From the IMG/VR virus record IMGVR_UViG_3300030106_006257, positions 12,032 to 62,883 of that record: a DNA stretch of 50,852 bases; one strand, written 5' to 3'. Source of the DNA: a virus. Numbering within the stretch: the stretch's first letter is position 1; every line of letters begins with the position of its first letter. A program made the position numbers and the translations under genes. Shown in pieces: positions 1-7,236 of the stretch. The notes under the pieces are model-generated. The model was not told the DNA's origin, made no database searches, and saw only the letters and a program-made list of their open reading frames with translations.

Positions 1-115
1 CAGCCGCCTCTTGATAAGTTTCCAGTGAGTTCTCCAGTATGGAAAGTTCACTAAACTCTTGGGTTTCTGGTGTTGATGCACAGCCAGCAAGCAAAATAGA
101 TAAGAATACACGCAT
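1..115 (-). CDS. Small lipoprotein, C-terminus beyond the left edge
   Basis: The first 38 codons of a gene that runs off the window. The protein starts MRVFLSILLAGCASTPETQE: a short hydrophobic signal followed by a textbook lipobox L-A-G-C at residues 9-12, so it should be lipidated at Cys12 and exported. The mature part that is visible is polar and acidic. An in-frame stop directly upstream of the ATG and a GGAGG ribosome site about 8 bases before it fix the start. It is preceded by a copy of the putative late-promoter motif (134-143), so it may be a late lysis or virion-associated lipoprotein such as an outer-membrane spanin; that role is inference only, because the rest of the protein is missing. 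Confidence 0.6.
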   Translation of the reverse strand, partial: MRVFLSILLAGCASTPETQEFSELSILENSLETYQEAA

Positions 116-133
116 TTATCTGTCCTCCGATAT

Positions 134-143
134 AATAAGTAGT
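134..143 (-). promoter_or_regulatory. Putative late promoter motif (ACTACTTATT)
   Basis: On the minus strand ACTACTTATTATA lies directly after the stop of the upstream gene and about 20 bases before the lipoprotein ATG. It differs from the window consensus ACTAWTTAYT at one position, so it is a weaker member of the set. Confidence 0.4.
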
Positions 144-512
144 TTAAAATTCCTCTTGTCTTCCATCAGACCAAGTAATAATTGTTTTATTGTCTGGGTG
201 GGGGTTGACGTGAACTTTTTTAAAGTCAGTGAGGCTCTCAAAAATAGAGATCGAGCCTCTGGGCACCGGGGTAAGCCAATGCAATACGACTTGACCCGTA
301 GCATATTGGACACCCTCGATAACAACTCCCGTGCCAGAAACTCCACTTTCATCTGCCTGACGACAGACGGTGAAGGTTTCTATACCTCGGGGGGCGAGTT
401 TTGTGGGGGGTTTGGGCTTCAAGACTTCTGCGTCAGTAGAGGCCCTGTCCTCTTCCGGTTCGAATATCTCATCCTCGTCTTCCACTATTGGTTCTTGTTC
501 TTCTTGTTTCAT
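144..512 (-). CDS. Conserved phage protein of unknown function
   Basis: A 122-residue soluble protein. The first 40 residues are acidic and proline/lysine rich and look disordered; the remainder, from about residue 45, has the pattern F-T-V-C-R-x-x-D-x-S-G-V-S-G-T-G followed by a V-x-L-H-W and I-F-E-S-L stretch. I recognise this pattern from many phage small proteins without a known function. Start is an ATG with a GGAG ribosome site eight bases upstream. It sits in a short late-type cluster between a coiled-coil protein and a lipoprotein. No catalytic motif is visible. Confidence 0.6.
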   Translation of the reverse strand: MKQEEQEPIVEDEDEIFEPEEDRASTDAEVLKPKPPTKLAPRGIETFTVCRQADESGVSGTGVVIEGVQYATGQVVLHWLTPVPRGSISIFESLTDFKKVHVNPHPDNKTIITWSDGRQEEF

Positions 513-534
513 GACTATCTCCTGTGGGGCGGGG

Positions 535-765
535 CTACGCCTCTCCTACTGGTTTTAGTTTTTTAAGCCACTCATCTTGTATTTCGGCCTCCATTAACTC
601 AACAAGTTTGTCCCCCACGGAAACCTTGGAGGCTTTCTCCTCCTCTAAATAGCACCAGAGAGTTTCGTTCTCCTCTTTCAGAGCCAAAACCTCTGCCCTA
701 AGTGCTTCAATAGTTTCCACCAGAATATTGATATCATCATTTGTCATCTGTCTATTGTCGTCCAT
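535..765 (-). CDS. Small coiled-coil protein
   Basis: A 76-residue protein beginning MDDNRQMTNDD. Residues about 10-50 are heptad-like and strongly charged (for example ALRAEVLALKEENETL), indicating a coiled coil; there is no membrane segment. I chose the ATG at 765 rather than a longer reading because GGAGGAAAGGCG stands directly before it and a late-promoter-like motif (794-803) lies in the extended reading. Function unknown. It could be a scaffolding, chaperone-like or tail-associated small protein; nothing in the sequence decides this. Confidence 0.6.
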   Translation of the reverse strand: MDDNRQMTNDDINILVETIEALRAEVLALKEENETLWCYLEEEKASKVSVGDKLVELMEAEIQDEWLKKLKPVGEA

Positions 766-793
766 CGCCTTTCCTCCAACAATGTAACACTGT

Positions 794-803
794 AAGTAAT
801 TAG
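794..803 (-). promoter_or_regulatory. Putative late promoter motif (CTAATTACTT)
   Basis: Minus-strand GCTAATTACTT lies between the serine protease gene and the coiled-coil gene, about 30 bases before the latter's ATG and its GGAGG site. It matches positions 2-10 of the ACTAWTTAYT consensus found ahead of the structural genes. Confidence 0.5.
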
Positions 804-805
804 CG

Positions 806-1480
806 TCAACCACCCAATAAAGCATTATCCAAGACATTATAGTTTAGTTTTGCTACCGGCACAACCATAACAACATTTTGTATAATCGTCGGGTGCCCCA
901 GATAGTCAGTGCCAACGTCTATGGCTGAAACAACGCCAATTATCTTACCCCTCTTGTTGAAAACAGCGGAGCCTGACGCGCCGTTCCAAGCGTAAGAATC
1001 CAATATTAAGTCGCCTGATTCTGTGTAGCCAGCGACCTTGCCTGCCAACGTCATCATAGTTTTGTCGTTGGGGTAGCCAGAGTAATAGCACTCCTCCCCT
1101 ATATCTGGTCTCTTGCCAGACAAAACGTAGCTAGTTGGGTTCCAGTCGGACAAGTTTGGCACTGATAAGATTGCTAAATCAGACCTAGAGTCCAAATAAG
1201 AAATTTTAGCTATCACCATGTCTTCGCCCCTGGTCACAAACACGGTGTCAGCGTTTTCAACCACATGAGCAGCAGTTAAAATCACGGGAACCCCCTTGTA
1301 CAAAAAATAAAAACCGGTGCCCTTGTACCTCTTCTCGCCAACATAAGCCGATATTCTTATTGTAGACTCTCTACTGCTTTGTTCACTTCCACGAACATAA
1401 AATGGACTTGCGTCACCGCCAAGTTCTATGCTGGGCGTACACGCCGAGCAGACGAACATAAGCATAACCAATGCAATCAT
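806..1480 (-). CDS. Secreted trypsin-like serine protease, possible lipoprotein
   Basis: A 224-residue trypsin/DegP-type protease. The N-terminus is a short hydrophobic signal ending in C-S-A-C (Cys14), an imperfect lipobox, so the protein is probably exported and perhaps lipidated. The catalytic triad is complete: His72 in TAAHVVE, Asp101 in SRSDLAIL and Ser169 in NGASGSAVF. No PDZ domain follows, so it is a stand-alone protease core. The ATG has a run of seven G bases nine bases upstream. Its neighbours are small late-type genes. Plausible roles are cleaving host envelope proteins, lysis or superinfection effects; these are inference. An exported chymotrypsin-fold protease is not a usual T4-like core gene. 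Confidence 0.75.
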   Translation of the reverse strand: MIALVMLMFVCSACTPSIELGGDASPFYVRGSEQSSRESTIRISAYVGEKRYKGTGFYFLYKGVPVILTAAHVVENADTVFVTRGEDMVIAKISYLDSRSDLAILSVPNLSDWNPTSYVLSGKRPDIGEECYYSGYPNDKTMMTLAGKVAGYTESGDLILDSYAWNGASGSAVFNKRGKIIGVVSAIDVGTDYLGHPTIIQNVVMVVPVAKLNYNVLDNALLGG

Positions 1481-1528
1481 AATAAAACCCCCCCTAATAG
1501 TACATAGGGACTACAAGCGGGTTTATCG

Positions 1529-1984
1529 TCAATACCAGACGATTTTATCAAATTGTTTTACATTTGCGAAGAAATCTTCAATCAATTCCTTATCTTCTTC
1601 GCTATAATCTCCATTTTTAGCCAATATAATCTTGTCGTTTCCAAATTTATCGAGATAATCTTCCCGATAGGGAGCGTGGCCCACAGGAAAAAGATTCTTA
1701 TCTTTGCTAAAGTTTCCCGGCATTAGTATTATATCCCAGCCCATTCCATCCGCTGGGTTTATGAGCATCGGGTACTCGCCGTAATCAAACGGCAGCACAA
1801 ATGGCGTTTCCCCGCCAAACATTTTTGTAGAACCCTTGGGGCCATCTATGGATATCGCCTGGTTGGGGTCCAGCAAAATCGTATCAACCAGATCTTGTCT
1901 CGTTTGAACCACGGTGGTCTTAGTCGCGCCCTCGTCCATCCTTGGAGAGGCATAGTTTCTCCAGTTTTCAAATAGAAGTTTCAT
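1529..1984 (-). CDS. Inorganic pyrophosphatase-like protein with capsid-targeting-like N-terminus
   Basis: A 151-residue protein. Residues 1-15 (MKLLFENWRNYASPR) match a short N-terminal motif shared by three other proteins here. The body has PFDYGEYP, then NPADGMGWDIILMPG and GNDKIILAKNGDYSEED, which I read as a divergent inorganic pyrophosphatase: soluble pyrophosphatases have an acidic metal site of the type D-x-D-x-x-D, here D-G-M-G-W-D. The usual role would be hydrolysing the pyrophosphate released by nucleotide polymerisation. The start is the ATG overlapping the stop of the upstream gene (TAATG); a reading five codons longer lacks support. The family call is moderate because the acidic residues are not all in canonical spacing. 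Confidence 0.5.
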   Translation of the reverse strand: MKLLFENWRNYASPRMDEGATKTTVVQTRQDLVDTILLDPNQAISIDGPKGSTKMFGGETPFVLPFDYGEYPMLINPADGMGWDIILMPGNFSKDKNLFPVGHAPYREDYLDKFGNDKIILAKNGDYSEEDKELIEDFFANVKQFDKIVWY

Positions 1985-2175
1985 TATAGTTCTTCCCACA
2001 CTTCTTTTATGGCTTCTTCTTTCGTATAACCTTTTCCAACAAGCTCGACAACCTGCCGAGCGGCATTATTCCCTCAAGTGGGACGTAAGCCCTCTTTGTA
2101 AAAAATATCATACACCTCTTCGTAAAGATCACTCTCGTTTAAAAAGGACTGCCAGCTTTTCATTAAGTCTTTCAT
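1984..2175 (-). pseudogene. Small gene interrupted by an in-frame TGA
   Basis: From ATG 2175 the frame reads MKDLMKSWQSFLNESDLYEE and on to ...KEGLRPT, then TGA at 2074-2076 (codon 34). The same frame continues without a break for 29 more codons as GNNAARQVVELVGKGYTKEE and ends at TAA 1984-1986, which overlaps the next start. Both halves look like real protein: the first carries the capsid-targeting-like N-terminus shared with neighbours, the second is a charged helix of the kind 'V-E-x-V-x-x-G-x-T-x-x-E-A'. It could be a degenerate gene, a readthrough product or a sequencing error at one base. Other genes in the window end in TGA, so TGA is not generally a sense codon here. Confidence 0.55.
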
Positions 2176-2183
2176 AATAATAA

Positions 2184-3053
2184 TTAGGCTTCAATTTGCA
2201 AAGCAGCTATTCTTTTATGCCTTCGGGCACCCTTTTCTTTTCTCGATTTGCGCCTGCGCCTTCTATGTTTCTTTCTTGCCTCACCAGAAAAGAACTTTGT
2301 GATATCTCTGTCGCTCTCATTTTCAAATAGAGTTATCATACCTGTCAATACCCCCATTAACATGTACACATCAGCGATAGCAGAGTGCCACTGGTCGTTT
2401 TCTACGCCGAAAGCCTTTGCCAGATGCCCCAGCCTTATTGAAAGGTCTCTCTTGCCCGCCAAAGTGCCAGACAGATTTATGTAATACTGCTCCCCTGCCT
2501 CCGCGCCAGTTTTAATAAGGGGCTTCAGATATAGCTTAGCCACATTATATGTGTCCAGAACATCGTATCTATCCATTCTCATGCCATACTTGGCGGCCCT
2601 GACTGACACATATTTCATGTCGAACGAGGCGTTGTGAGCAATAAGAAGGGGGTCGTCATATTTGCTTGTAAACTCAAGAAAGCCGCTTATAAGCTCATCC
2701 TCATTTATGTATTGAAAGGTTCCCGGCGACTCACCGTAACGGGTCATGCTCATGATGTCTGCATAGGACATGCCCTTACCTTCAAATGGGTAACACATTC
2801 GTAGCCTAGTCATCGATAGCAGCCTTGACTTTTCCCTGTATGAGTCAATCACTATTGGGTGACGCGGATTACGCATATCAACAACTATTGCGCCTATCTC
2901 CGTTAGCTGATGCTTATGGGAGTTAAACCCCAAAGTCTCAGTGTCAAAGAAGATCCAAACCCTTTGCTTCTCTTCTTCTAAGGTTTTTATAAAAAGATTT
3001 GTTGTAGCCTTAACAGACAATTTCCCCCCTAAATTTCTCTTATCGATCTCCAC
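2184..3053 (-). CDS. DnaQ-type 3'-5' exonuclease (DEDD family) with basic tail
   Basis: A 289-residue exonuclease. All three DEDD motifs are present: ExoI FDTETLG (Asp37, Glu39), ExoII AHNASFD (Asp145) and ExoIII HSAIAD (His223, Asp228), which makes it the DEDDh class typical of DnaQ/epsilon and exonuclease X. The enzyme removes nucleotides from 3' ends of DNA or RNA with two metal ions. The last 35 residues are almost entirely Arg/Lys/His, a nucleic-acid-binding tail. Because the phage also has a DnaE-type polymerase, which lacks its own proofreading domain, this may be its proofreading partner (inference). The start is GTG at 3053, overlapping the upstream gene by 25 bases; no strong ribosome site distinguishes it from a TTG at 3020. 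Confidence 0.85.
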   Translation of the reverse strand: MEIDKRNLGGKLSVKATTNLFIKTLEEEKQRVWIFFDTETLGFNSHKHQLTEIGAIVVDMRNPRHPIVIDSYREKSRLLSMTRLRMCYPFEGKGMSYADIMSMTRYGESPGTFQYINEDELISGFLEFTSKYDDPLLIAHNASFDMKYVSVRAAKYGMRMDRYDVLDTYNVAKLYLKPLIKTGAEAGEQYYINLSGTLAGKRDLSIRLGHLAKAFGVENDQWHSAIADVYMLMGVLTGMITLFENESDRDITKFFSGEARKKHRRRRRKSRKEKGARRHKRIAALQIEA

Positions 3054-3397
3054 TTAATATATCTTACGCTCGCGCTGGGGACTCCCACCGCCTTCAAATT
3101 ACTGTTTATGTGCGGCACAAGCACATTTTTAATGTAGTCTATGGCGGGCTTGCCCAGAGTCATAAATTTTATTGATGTATCAATAACATAATACTGTTCA
3201 TAATTAACGGCATTCTCATTCTGACTTATAACGGTGACCCCCGGTATTGTTCTAATCTTATTTAACACATCGTTGATATCTACGCCACCAATTTTATTTA
3301 ATCTTAGCACCGCATCCACTTTAAAAACTTTATTTTCTAGTTGTTTCTCTTGGTCCTCGCCTATGTAAGCCTTGAACCCTTCCATTAAATTTTTCAT
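3029..3397 (-). CDS. Unknown protein with capsid-targeting-like N-terminus
   Basis: A 122-residue protein. It starts MKNLMEGFKAYIGED, the short amphipathic N-terminal motif shared with three other proteins here. From residue 20 on there are alternating strands and helices (KVFKVDAVLRLNKIGG, then NKIRTIPGVTVIS, then YYVIDTSIKFMTLGKP) that look like a small ferredoxin-like alpha/beta domain. I do not recognise a catalytic site. A late-promoter motif at 3414-3423 and an AAAAGGGAA ribosome site precede the ATG. If the N-terminus works like the T4 capsid-targeting sequence, the domain would be packaged into the head; this is inference. Confidence 0.6.
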   Translation of the reverse strand: MKNLMEGFKAYIGEDQEKQLENKVFKVDAVLRLNKIGGVDINDVLNKIRTIPGVTVISQNENAVNYEQYYVIDTSIKFMTLGKPAIDYIKNVLVPHINSNLKAVGVPSASVRYIKWRSIREI

Positions 3398-3413
3398 AAT
3401 GTTGTTCCCTTTT

Positions 3414-3423
3414 AAATAATTAG
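3414..3423 (-). promoter_or_regulatory. Putative late promoter motif (CTAATTATTT)
   Basis: Minus-strand TTCTAATTATTT lies in the short gap after the cupin gene and about 16 bases before the ATG at 3397, with AAAAGGGAA between them. It fits the ACTAWTTAYT consensus except for the first base. Confidence 0.5.
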
Positions 3424-3430
3424 AAGCAGT

Positions 3431-3868
3431 TTACTCTAGTTCCCTAATATATTTAGCCCAATCCTGAGACTTGTCTTGCAAGTCCCTGCCGTAGTCGTCA
3501 AGCAGGCGAATTACTCGGTCAGACCTTCTATTTCCGATCTCAATCATTTGTGTTTCTTCAAGTGCCTCAATTCTATATGGGCTCCCAGCCTGTATAATCA
3601 TACACTCGCCACGCTCCAAAACCACCCTTTGGAACGGGTGCTTCACTGGGTCGTGTAGGGTTTTGGAACGTCCGTGTATGATCTCCACCTTACCCTCCAA
3701 AAGAAAAAAGACCTCATCTTTGATCTGATGATATTTAAGGCTCGTCCTGTGCCCCTTCCTGATATTTAGGAGCTTGCCGTGTAAAATACTTAGGGCGGTC
3801 CAAACAACTTCAGAGCCCCACGGCTGTGACTCGGCCCGACTACCAGTTTTCCAAGCCATCTTATTCAT
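3431..3868 (-). CDS. Cupin-fold protein, sugar-phosphate isomerase-like
   Basis: A 145-residue single-domain cupin. Residues 15-20 (ESQPWG) resemble the K-P-W-G motif at the start of the type II mannose-6-phosphate isomerase cupin, and the first cupin box is visible as SLKYHQIKDEVFFLLEG with its metal-binding His and Glu. The second box (AGSPYRIEAL) lacks the usual His. Such domains isomerise sugar phosphates or act as sugar-sensing barrels; the substrate here cannot be read. It has its own sigma70-like promoter, so it is probably expressed early. Length is close to other stand-alone cupins. Confidence 0.65.
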   Translation of the reverse strand: MNKMAWKTGSRAESQPWGSEVVWTALSILHGKLLNIRKGHRTSLKYHQIKDEVFFLLEGKVEIIHGRSKTLHDPVKHPFQRVVLERGECMIIQAGSPYRIEALEETQMIEIGNRRSDRVIRLLDDYGRDLQDKSQDWAKYIRELE

Positions 3869-3892
3869 GTTATCTCCAAAAAATCTGTATAC

Positions 3893-3921
3893 ATACTATC
3901 ACGAACGATAAAAATATGCAA
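3893..3921 (-). promoter_or_regulatory. Sigma70-like promoter before the cupin gene
   Basis: Minus strand TTGCAT (3916-3921), 17-base spacer, TAGTAT (3893-3898), 25 bases upstream of the cupin start with a GGAG ribosome site between. It occupies the 74-base gap between the metallopeptidase and cupin genes. Confidence 0.55.
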
Positions 3922-3942
3922 GTAATAGTTTTATAGAAGCCC

Positions 3943-4350
3943 CTACCGACCATTGACCCCCCACTTTACATAATCATAAATTTGTTTCTTCGAATATCTT
4001 TCCCACTTCTTAATATTTATATCTATTCCAATTTCCTTGGCCAACTCAAAACCGTGTTCCCAAGCGTGTATTTCCTCAGCTATCACATCCACTCTTTTGG
4101 ATATTGTTTTAAACGACTTCTTTGAATCAAACGACTTGCCAACAATCCCCATTTTTAGCCTGTATACGTGATGCCCCGCTTCGTGCAACAAACAAAAAAG
4201 TTGTATCTCCTTAGAGTGCCTTGTGCTTATACCTATACACCCGGCGTCACAATAATACGCATCACACTCATCCTTACCAAACACAACATTTACGTTGTGT
4301 TTGTCAAGCAAGTACGCCTCTAGGTGGGCTAGGTCTTCTGTAAAGCTCAT
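3943..4350 (-). CDS. ImmA/IrrE-like zinc metallopeptidase-fold protein
   Basis: A 135-residue protein with the zincin motif HEAGHH around residues 74-79 and a downstream Glu in AEEIHAWEHG, the arrangement seen in the ImmA/IrrE family. Members cleave or bind specific regulators such as phage repressors; many phage copies are of unknown target. The gene overlaps the upstream gene by four bases (ATGA), so the two are co-translated. It is followed by the gap holding the cupin promoter. The active-site residues look intact, so activity is plausible; the target is unknown. Confidence 0.65.
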   Translation of the reverse strand: MSFTEDLAHLEAYLLDKHNVNVVFGKDECDAYYCDAGCIGISTRHSKEIQLFCLLHEAGHHVYRLKMGIVGKSFDSKKSFKTISKRVDVIAEEIHAWEHGFELAKEIGIDINIKKWERYSKKQIYDYVKWGVNGR

Positions 4351-4760
4351 GCTTTAGTATATAGTTTTTGTCCTCTCCCCCAGAAATTTTTGTTTCTTTT
4401 TTTAGTTGTTATCAGTGCCACGCTTATATAAGTATCTCCTTTTTTATCTTTTAGAAACTTATAACTATGTACACTTAATTTGTCACCAAACCTTGGCTTT
4501 CTCGCCCTTTTTCGCGGTGGCTTGTTTAATTCTTTCATACAGGCATCGACGATAGCTTGCTCGCTATGTCCCTCAGATAAATATTTATCTATATCGCCAA
4601 TAATGTGTGCAGCCACCACCCAAGTATTTTTTCCAAAGCCCGGTATACGAAAATTAGAGTTATGATATCTCCCGTACCTCTCCTTGGACTCCTCCTCACT
4701 GTAAGCTTCGCCCCACTCTAGAACCGGCCTAAGTGTACAAGCAAAAACTAACTCTTCCAT
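4347..4760 (-). CDS. Unknown protein, 137 aa
   Basis: I do not recognise this protein. It has an N-terminal part rich in aromatic residues (TLRPVLEWGEAYSEEESKER, FGKNTWVV), a central helix ending in a basic patch (NKPPRKRARKPRFG) and a beta-rich C-terminus. The basic patch could bind nucleic acid. It is co-translated with the ImmA-like gene downstream by an ATGA overlap and follows the upstream gene by two bases, so it belongs to the same operon. Confidence 0.5.
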   Translation of the reverse strand: MEELVFACTLRPVLEWGEAYSEEESKERYGRYHNSNFRIPGFGKNTWVVAAHIIGDIDKYLSEGHSEQAIVDACMKELNKPPRKRARKPRFGDKLSVHSYKFLKDKKGDTYISVALITTKKRNKNFWGRGQKLYTKA

Positions 4761-4762
4761 TA

Positions 4763-5092
4763 TTACCCCCTAAGTAATTTTTTCTGCGATTCGAAAAGTT
4801 TGGACTCCACTATATCGGCAGCGCCAACAACAACCATGTCCAAACCAACCTGCCCCCTATTTAAATATATTCTAGTGAAGCCTTGATCTTCTCTCAGCCC
4901 CTCTGGGTATATCTCTTCGGTGAGCATTTTATGCTTTAACCCGTCTTCGGGTCGAATGCAAACGACATGAGTGGGATTTACAAAGACCTCCCTTAGTCCG
5001 TACTTAGTCGGAACAGTGTTGCCCTTGCAGCTTTTGCAGCCCTTTTTCGTGCCTCTTGACTGAACGTAAAGTTCGGCAAATTTAATAACCAT
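4763..5092 (-). CDS. Conserved small phage protein, 109 aa
   Basis: A 109-residue protein starting MVIKFAELYVQSRGTKKGCK. I selected the ATG at 5092 because GGAGG lies six bases upstream inside the end of the preceding gene; the longer frame has no ribosome site. It contains one C-K-S-C pair but no second pair, so a zinc ribbon is not supported. A strand-rich region (VFVNPTHVVCIRPED, TRIYLNRGQ) suggests a small beta domain. Function unknown; it lies in the groEL-downstream operon. Confidence 0.5.
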   Translation of the reverse strand: MVIKFAELYVQSRGTKKGCKSCKGNTVPTKYGLREVFVNPTHVVCIRPEDGLKHKMLTEEIYPEGLREDQGFTRIYLNRGQVGLDMVVVGAADIVESKLFESQKKLLRG

Positions 5093-5330
5093 TTGGATCC
5101 TCCATTTTATAAATATTTTTAGATAATAAAAAGTACTTCTTGCCATCAATAAGAACGGCAGCGTCGTAAATAGCGCTTTCGCTCTTCAAATTCTCTATGT
5201 ACAAAGCTACTCTTGGTACCTCAGGCTTCCAGTGCCCAGATATAACGGTCTGGCCTGCCGCTTGATAGCCCTCCTCGACGAGATACAGGCTTGTCTTGGC
5301 GGGAATATGTATTAAGTCACCCGTCTTCAT
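5082..5330 (-). CDS. Conserved small phage protein, 82 aa
   Basis: An 82-residue protein with the pattern M-K-T-G-D-L-I-H-I-P-A near the start and V-L-I-D-G-K-K-Y-F-L near the end, resembling small SH3-like barrel proteins found in many T4-like phages. No catalytic motif. It overlaps both neighbours (14 bases upstream, 11 bases downstream), an indication of translational coupling in the groEL-downstream operon. Confidence 0.5.
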   Translation of the reverse strand: MKTGDLIHIPAKTSLYLVEEGYQAAGQTVISGHWKPEVPRVALYIENLKSESAIYDAAVLIDGKKYFLLSKNIYKMEDPNGY

Positions 5331-5664
5331 CTAAAGTTTCCTTGGGTATTTCATATGGATCTACTTGTTCCTGCTGCGGGAACTCCTGCGTCGCCTCGCC
5401 TGATTTAGCGCTAACATAGCCCAGCAGTATGCCCATGCTATCCTCCAGTAAATAATCCACACCAGCCAAAATATCCCTAACCTCTTTCATGTATTCCACA
5501 CTTGCAAGAACCGCGCCTTTGGTTAGTGAATTCGTTGCTTGATTTAGAAGCTCATTCGCCTGGGCCAAATCCGGCATATTCTTTGCTCCCACGAGGCGAG
5601 CCACTTCCTCTAGGACTTCTTCGAACTCTACTGAATATGTTATTTTAACTCGTTTTGGTGTCAT
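5317..5664 (-). CDS. Unknown protein, 115 aa, helical
   Basis: A 115-residue acidic, mostly helical protein (EFEEVLEEVARLVGAKNM, then two further helices) with a proline-rich disordered end. It begins one base after the groEL stop and may be translationally coupled to it. I do not recognise a family; a helical bundle adaptor is possible. Confidence 0.5.
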   Translation of the reverse strand: MTPKRVKITYSVEFEEVLEEVARLVGAKNMPDLAQANELLNQATNSLTKGAVLASVEYMKEVRDILAGVDYLLEDSMGILLGYVSAKSGEATQEFPQQEQVDPYEIPKETLDEDG

Positions 5665-7236
5665 TTATCCTCGCTCAACTTCTATAATAGCAAAGTTGGT
5701 CGTTAACAAAGTAGAAGCAGCAGACGCCGCATTTTGCAGCGCACATCTTGTTACCTTAACAGGGTCGATAACCCCAGCCTCAAACATGTTAACAATTTCA
5801 CCTCGCACAAAGTCATAACCGTTTTCGCTCTCTTCGTCAACTATCATGGACATAATTATATCCGGTGACTCCCCTGCATTCACAGCCATCTTTTTAAGGG
5901 GCTCAAAGATCGCAGACATAACAACGTCTACCCCGATTTGTTGTTCGGCGTTCTCAACGTTAATTTCCAAATCTTTAGATGCCCTTATGAGAGCCACCCC
6001 GCCTCCGGGAACCATGCCTTCCATCCTGGCGGATTTAACGGCCTCCAGCGCATCTTCAACCCTGTGTTTCTTCTCAATCATTTCGACTTCCGTTGCGGCC
6101 CCGACTTTAATAATCGCCACACCGCTGGCCAGTCTAGTAATCCTTTCCTGGATCAGTTCCGCCTCACGAATAGAGTCAGACTGCTCCAGAACAGCCTTGA
6201 GAGTTTCAATTCTATTTTCGATATCATCTAGATCACCCTTACCGCCAACGACAATTGTCTCGTTCTTCTTGATAAAAATCCTCTGGGCGAGTCCCAAGTG
6301 CTCAAGTTTGGTGTTCTTAAGTTTAATTGAGCTGTCAATATAAGTCGCGTTTGTAGCCGAGCAAAGATCCATTAGGATATTCTTCCTCTCTTCGCCATAT
6401 TTAGGGGCCTTAACAGCAACAACCTTCATTGTGCCCCGCATTGAATTCATAATCAAAGCCGCCAAAGCTTGCCCCTCAATTTCTGGCGAGATGACGACGA
6501 GGGGTCTAGCCTCTCTGGCGACCACTTCCAGTATCGGAAGTAAATCAGATAAGTTATCAACTTTCTCCTCCGTTACCAAAATAAGGGGATCATTGTATCT
6601 AACAGAGGCGGATCTCTCGTCAGTGATGAAGGCAGTGGCAGCGTAGCCAGAGTCGAATCTAAAACCCTCTACCAAATCAAGGGTCGTATCAATTGATTTT
6701 GCCTCCTCGACCGTCACAGAGCCATCCTTACCGGCACAACTAATAGCTTTAGCTACCAGCTTGCCTATATGCTTATCATTATTTGAAGATATGGTGGCAA
6801 TGTGAAGTATATCATCCTCGGTCCTGATCGGAGTAGCAATCTCGGCCAGCCGGTCAACAATCCCGGCGACGGCCTTATCTATGCCTCTCTTTAATTCTAT
6901 CGGAGAAACCCCAGATAAAACATATTTCTGGGCCTGCTCCAAGATGGCTCTAGCTAGAACGGTGGCAGTAGTGGTGCCGTCACCAGCCAAGGAGTTTGTT
7001 TCCTCGGAAGCCTGCTTAAGGATTTGTACTGCTGCATTCTCAAAGGGATCCTCAAGTTCGATAAACTTTGCCACCGTCACCCCGTCTTTAGTTATTATTG
7101 GATTTCCCTTTTTGGGAGCCAAAATAACGTTTCTTCCTCTAGGGCCTAACGTGGATGCAACGTTGTCAGTTAATTTTTTTACTCCACTTAAAATTTTCTC
7201 TGTTAAAGCCCTGCCGTCGCTGTATGTCTTGCTCAT
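5665..7236 (-). CDS. groL: GroEL-family chaperonin
   Basis: A full-length (523 residues) group I chaperonin. The ATP site is intact: TLGPRGRNV near the N-terminus, GDGTTTATVLA around residues 84-94, and the equatorial PGGGVALIRA near 410. The C-terminal Gly-Met repeat of bacterial GroEL is absent. Group I chaperonins form double-ring barrels that refold proteins with a GroES lid; a GroES-like protein is encoded at 19736-19999. Phage-encoded chaperonins are thought to fold capsid or other viral proteins. The gene overlaps its upstream neighbour by four bases and has AAACCTCC-type ribosome complement (GGAGG) before the ATG. Host acquisition followed by divergence is likely given many atypical residues. 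Confidence 0.95.
   Translation of the reverse strand: MSKTYSDGRALTEKILSGVKKLTDNVASTLGPRGRNVILAPKKGNPIITKDGVTVAKFIELEDPFENAAVQILKQASEETNSLAGDGTTTATVLARAILEQAQKYVLSGVSPIELKRGIDKAVAGIVDRLAEIATPIRTEDDILHIATISSNNDKHIGKLVAKAISCAGKDGSVTVEEAKSIDTTLDLVEGFRFDSGYAATAFITDERSASVRYNDPLILVTEEKVDNLSDLLPILEVVAREARPLVVISPEIEGQALAALIMNSMRGTMKVVAVKAPKYGEERKNILMDLCSATNATYIDSSIKLKNTKLEHLGLAQRIFIKKNETIVVGGKGDLDDIENRIETLKAVLEQSDSIREAELIQERITRLASGVAIIKVGAATEVEMIEKKHRVEDALEAVKSARMEGMVPGGGVALIRASKDLEINVENAEQQIGVDVVMSAIFEPLKKMAVNAGESPDIIMSMIVDEESENGYDFVRGEIVNMFEAGVIDPVKVTRCALQNAASAASTLLTTNFAIIEVERG

Noticed and set aside
2178-2187. Further copy of the late-promoter motif (CTAATTATTA)
   Set aside because: It is made of the stop codon of the exonuclease gene and touches the next ATG, leaving no room for a leader; possible but not counted.
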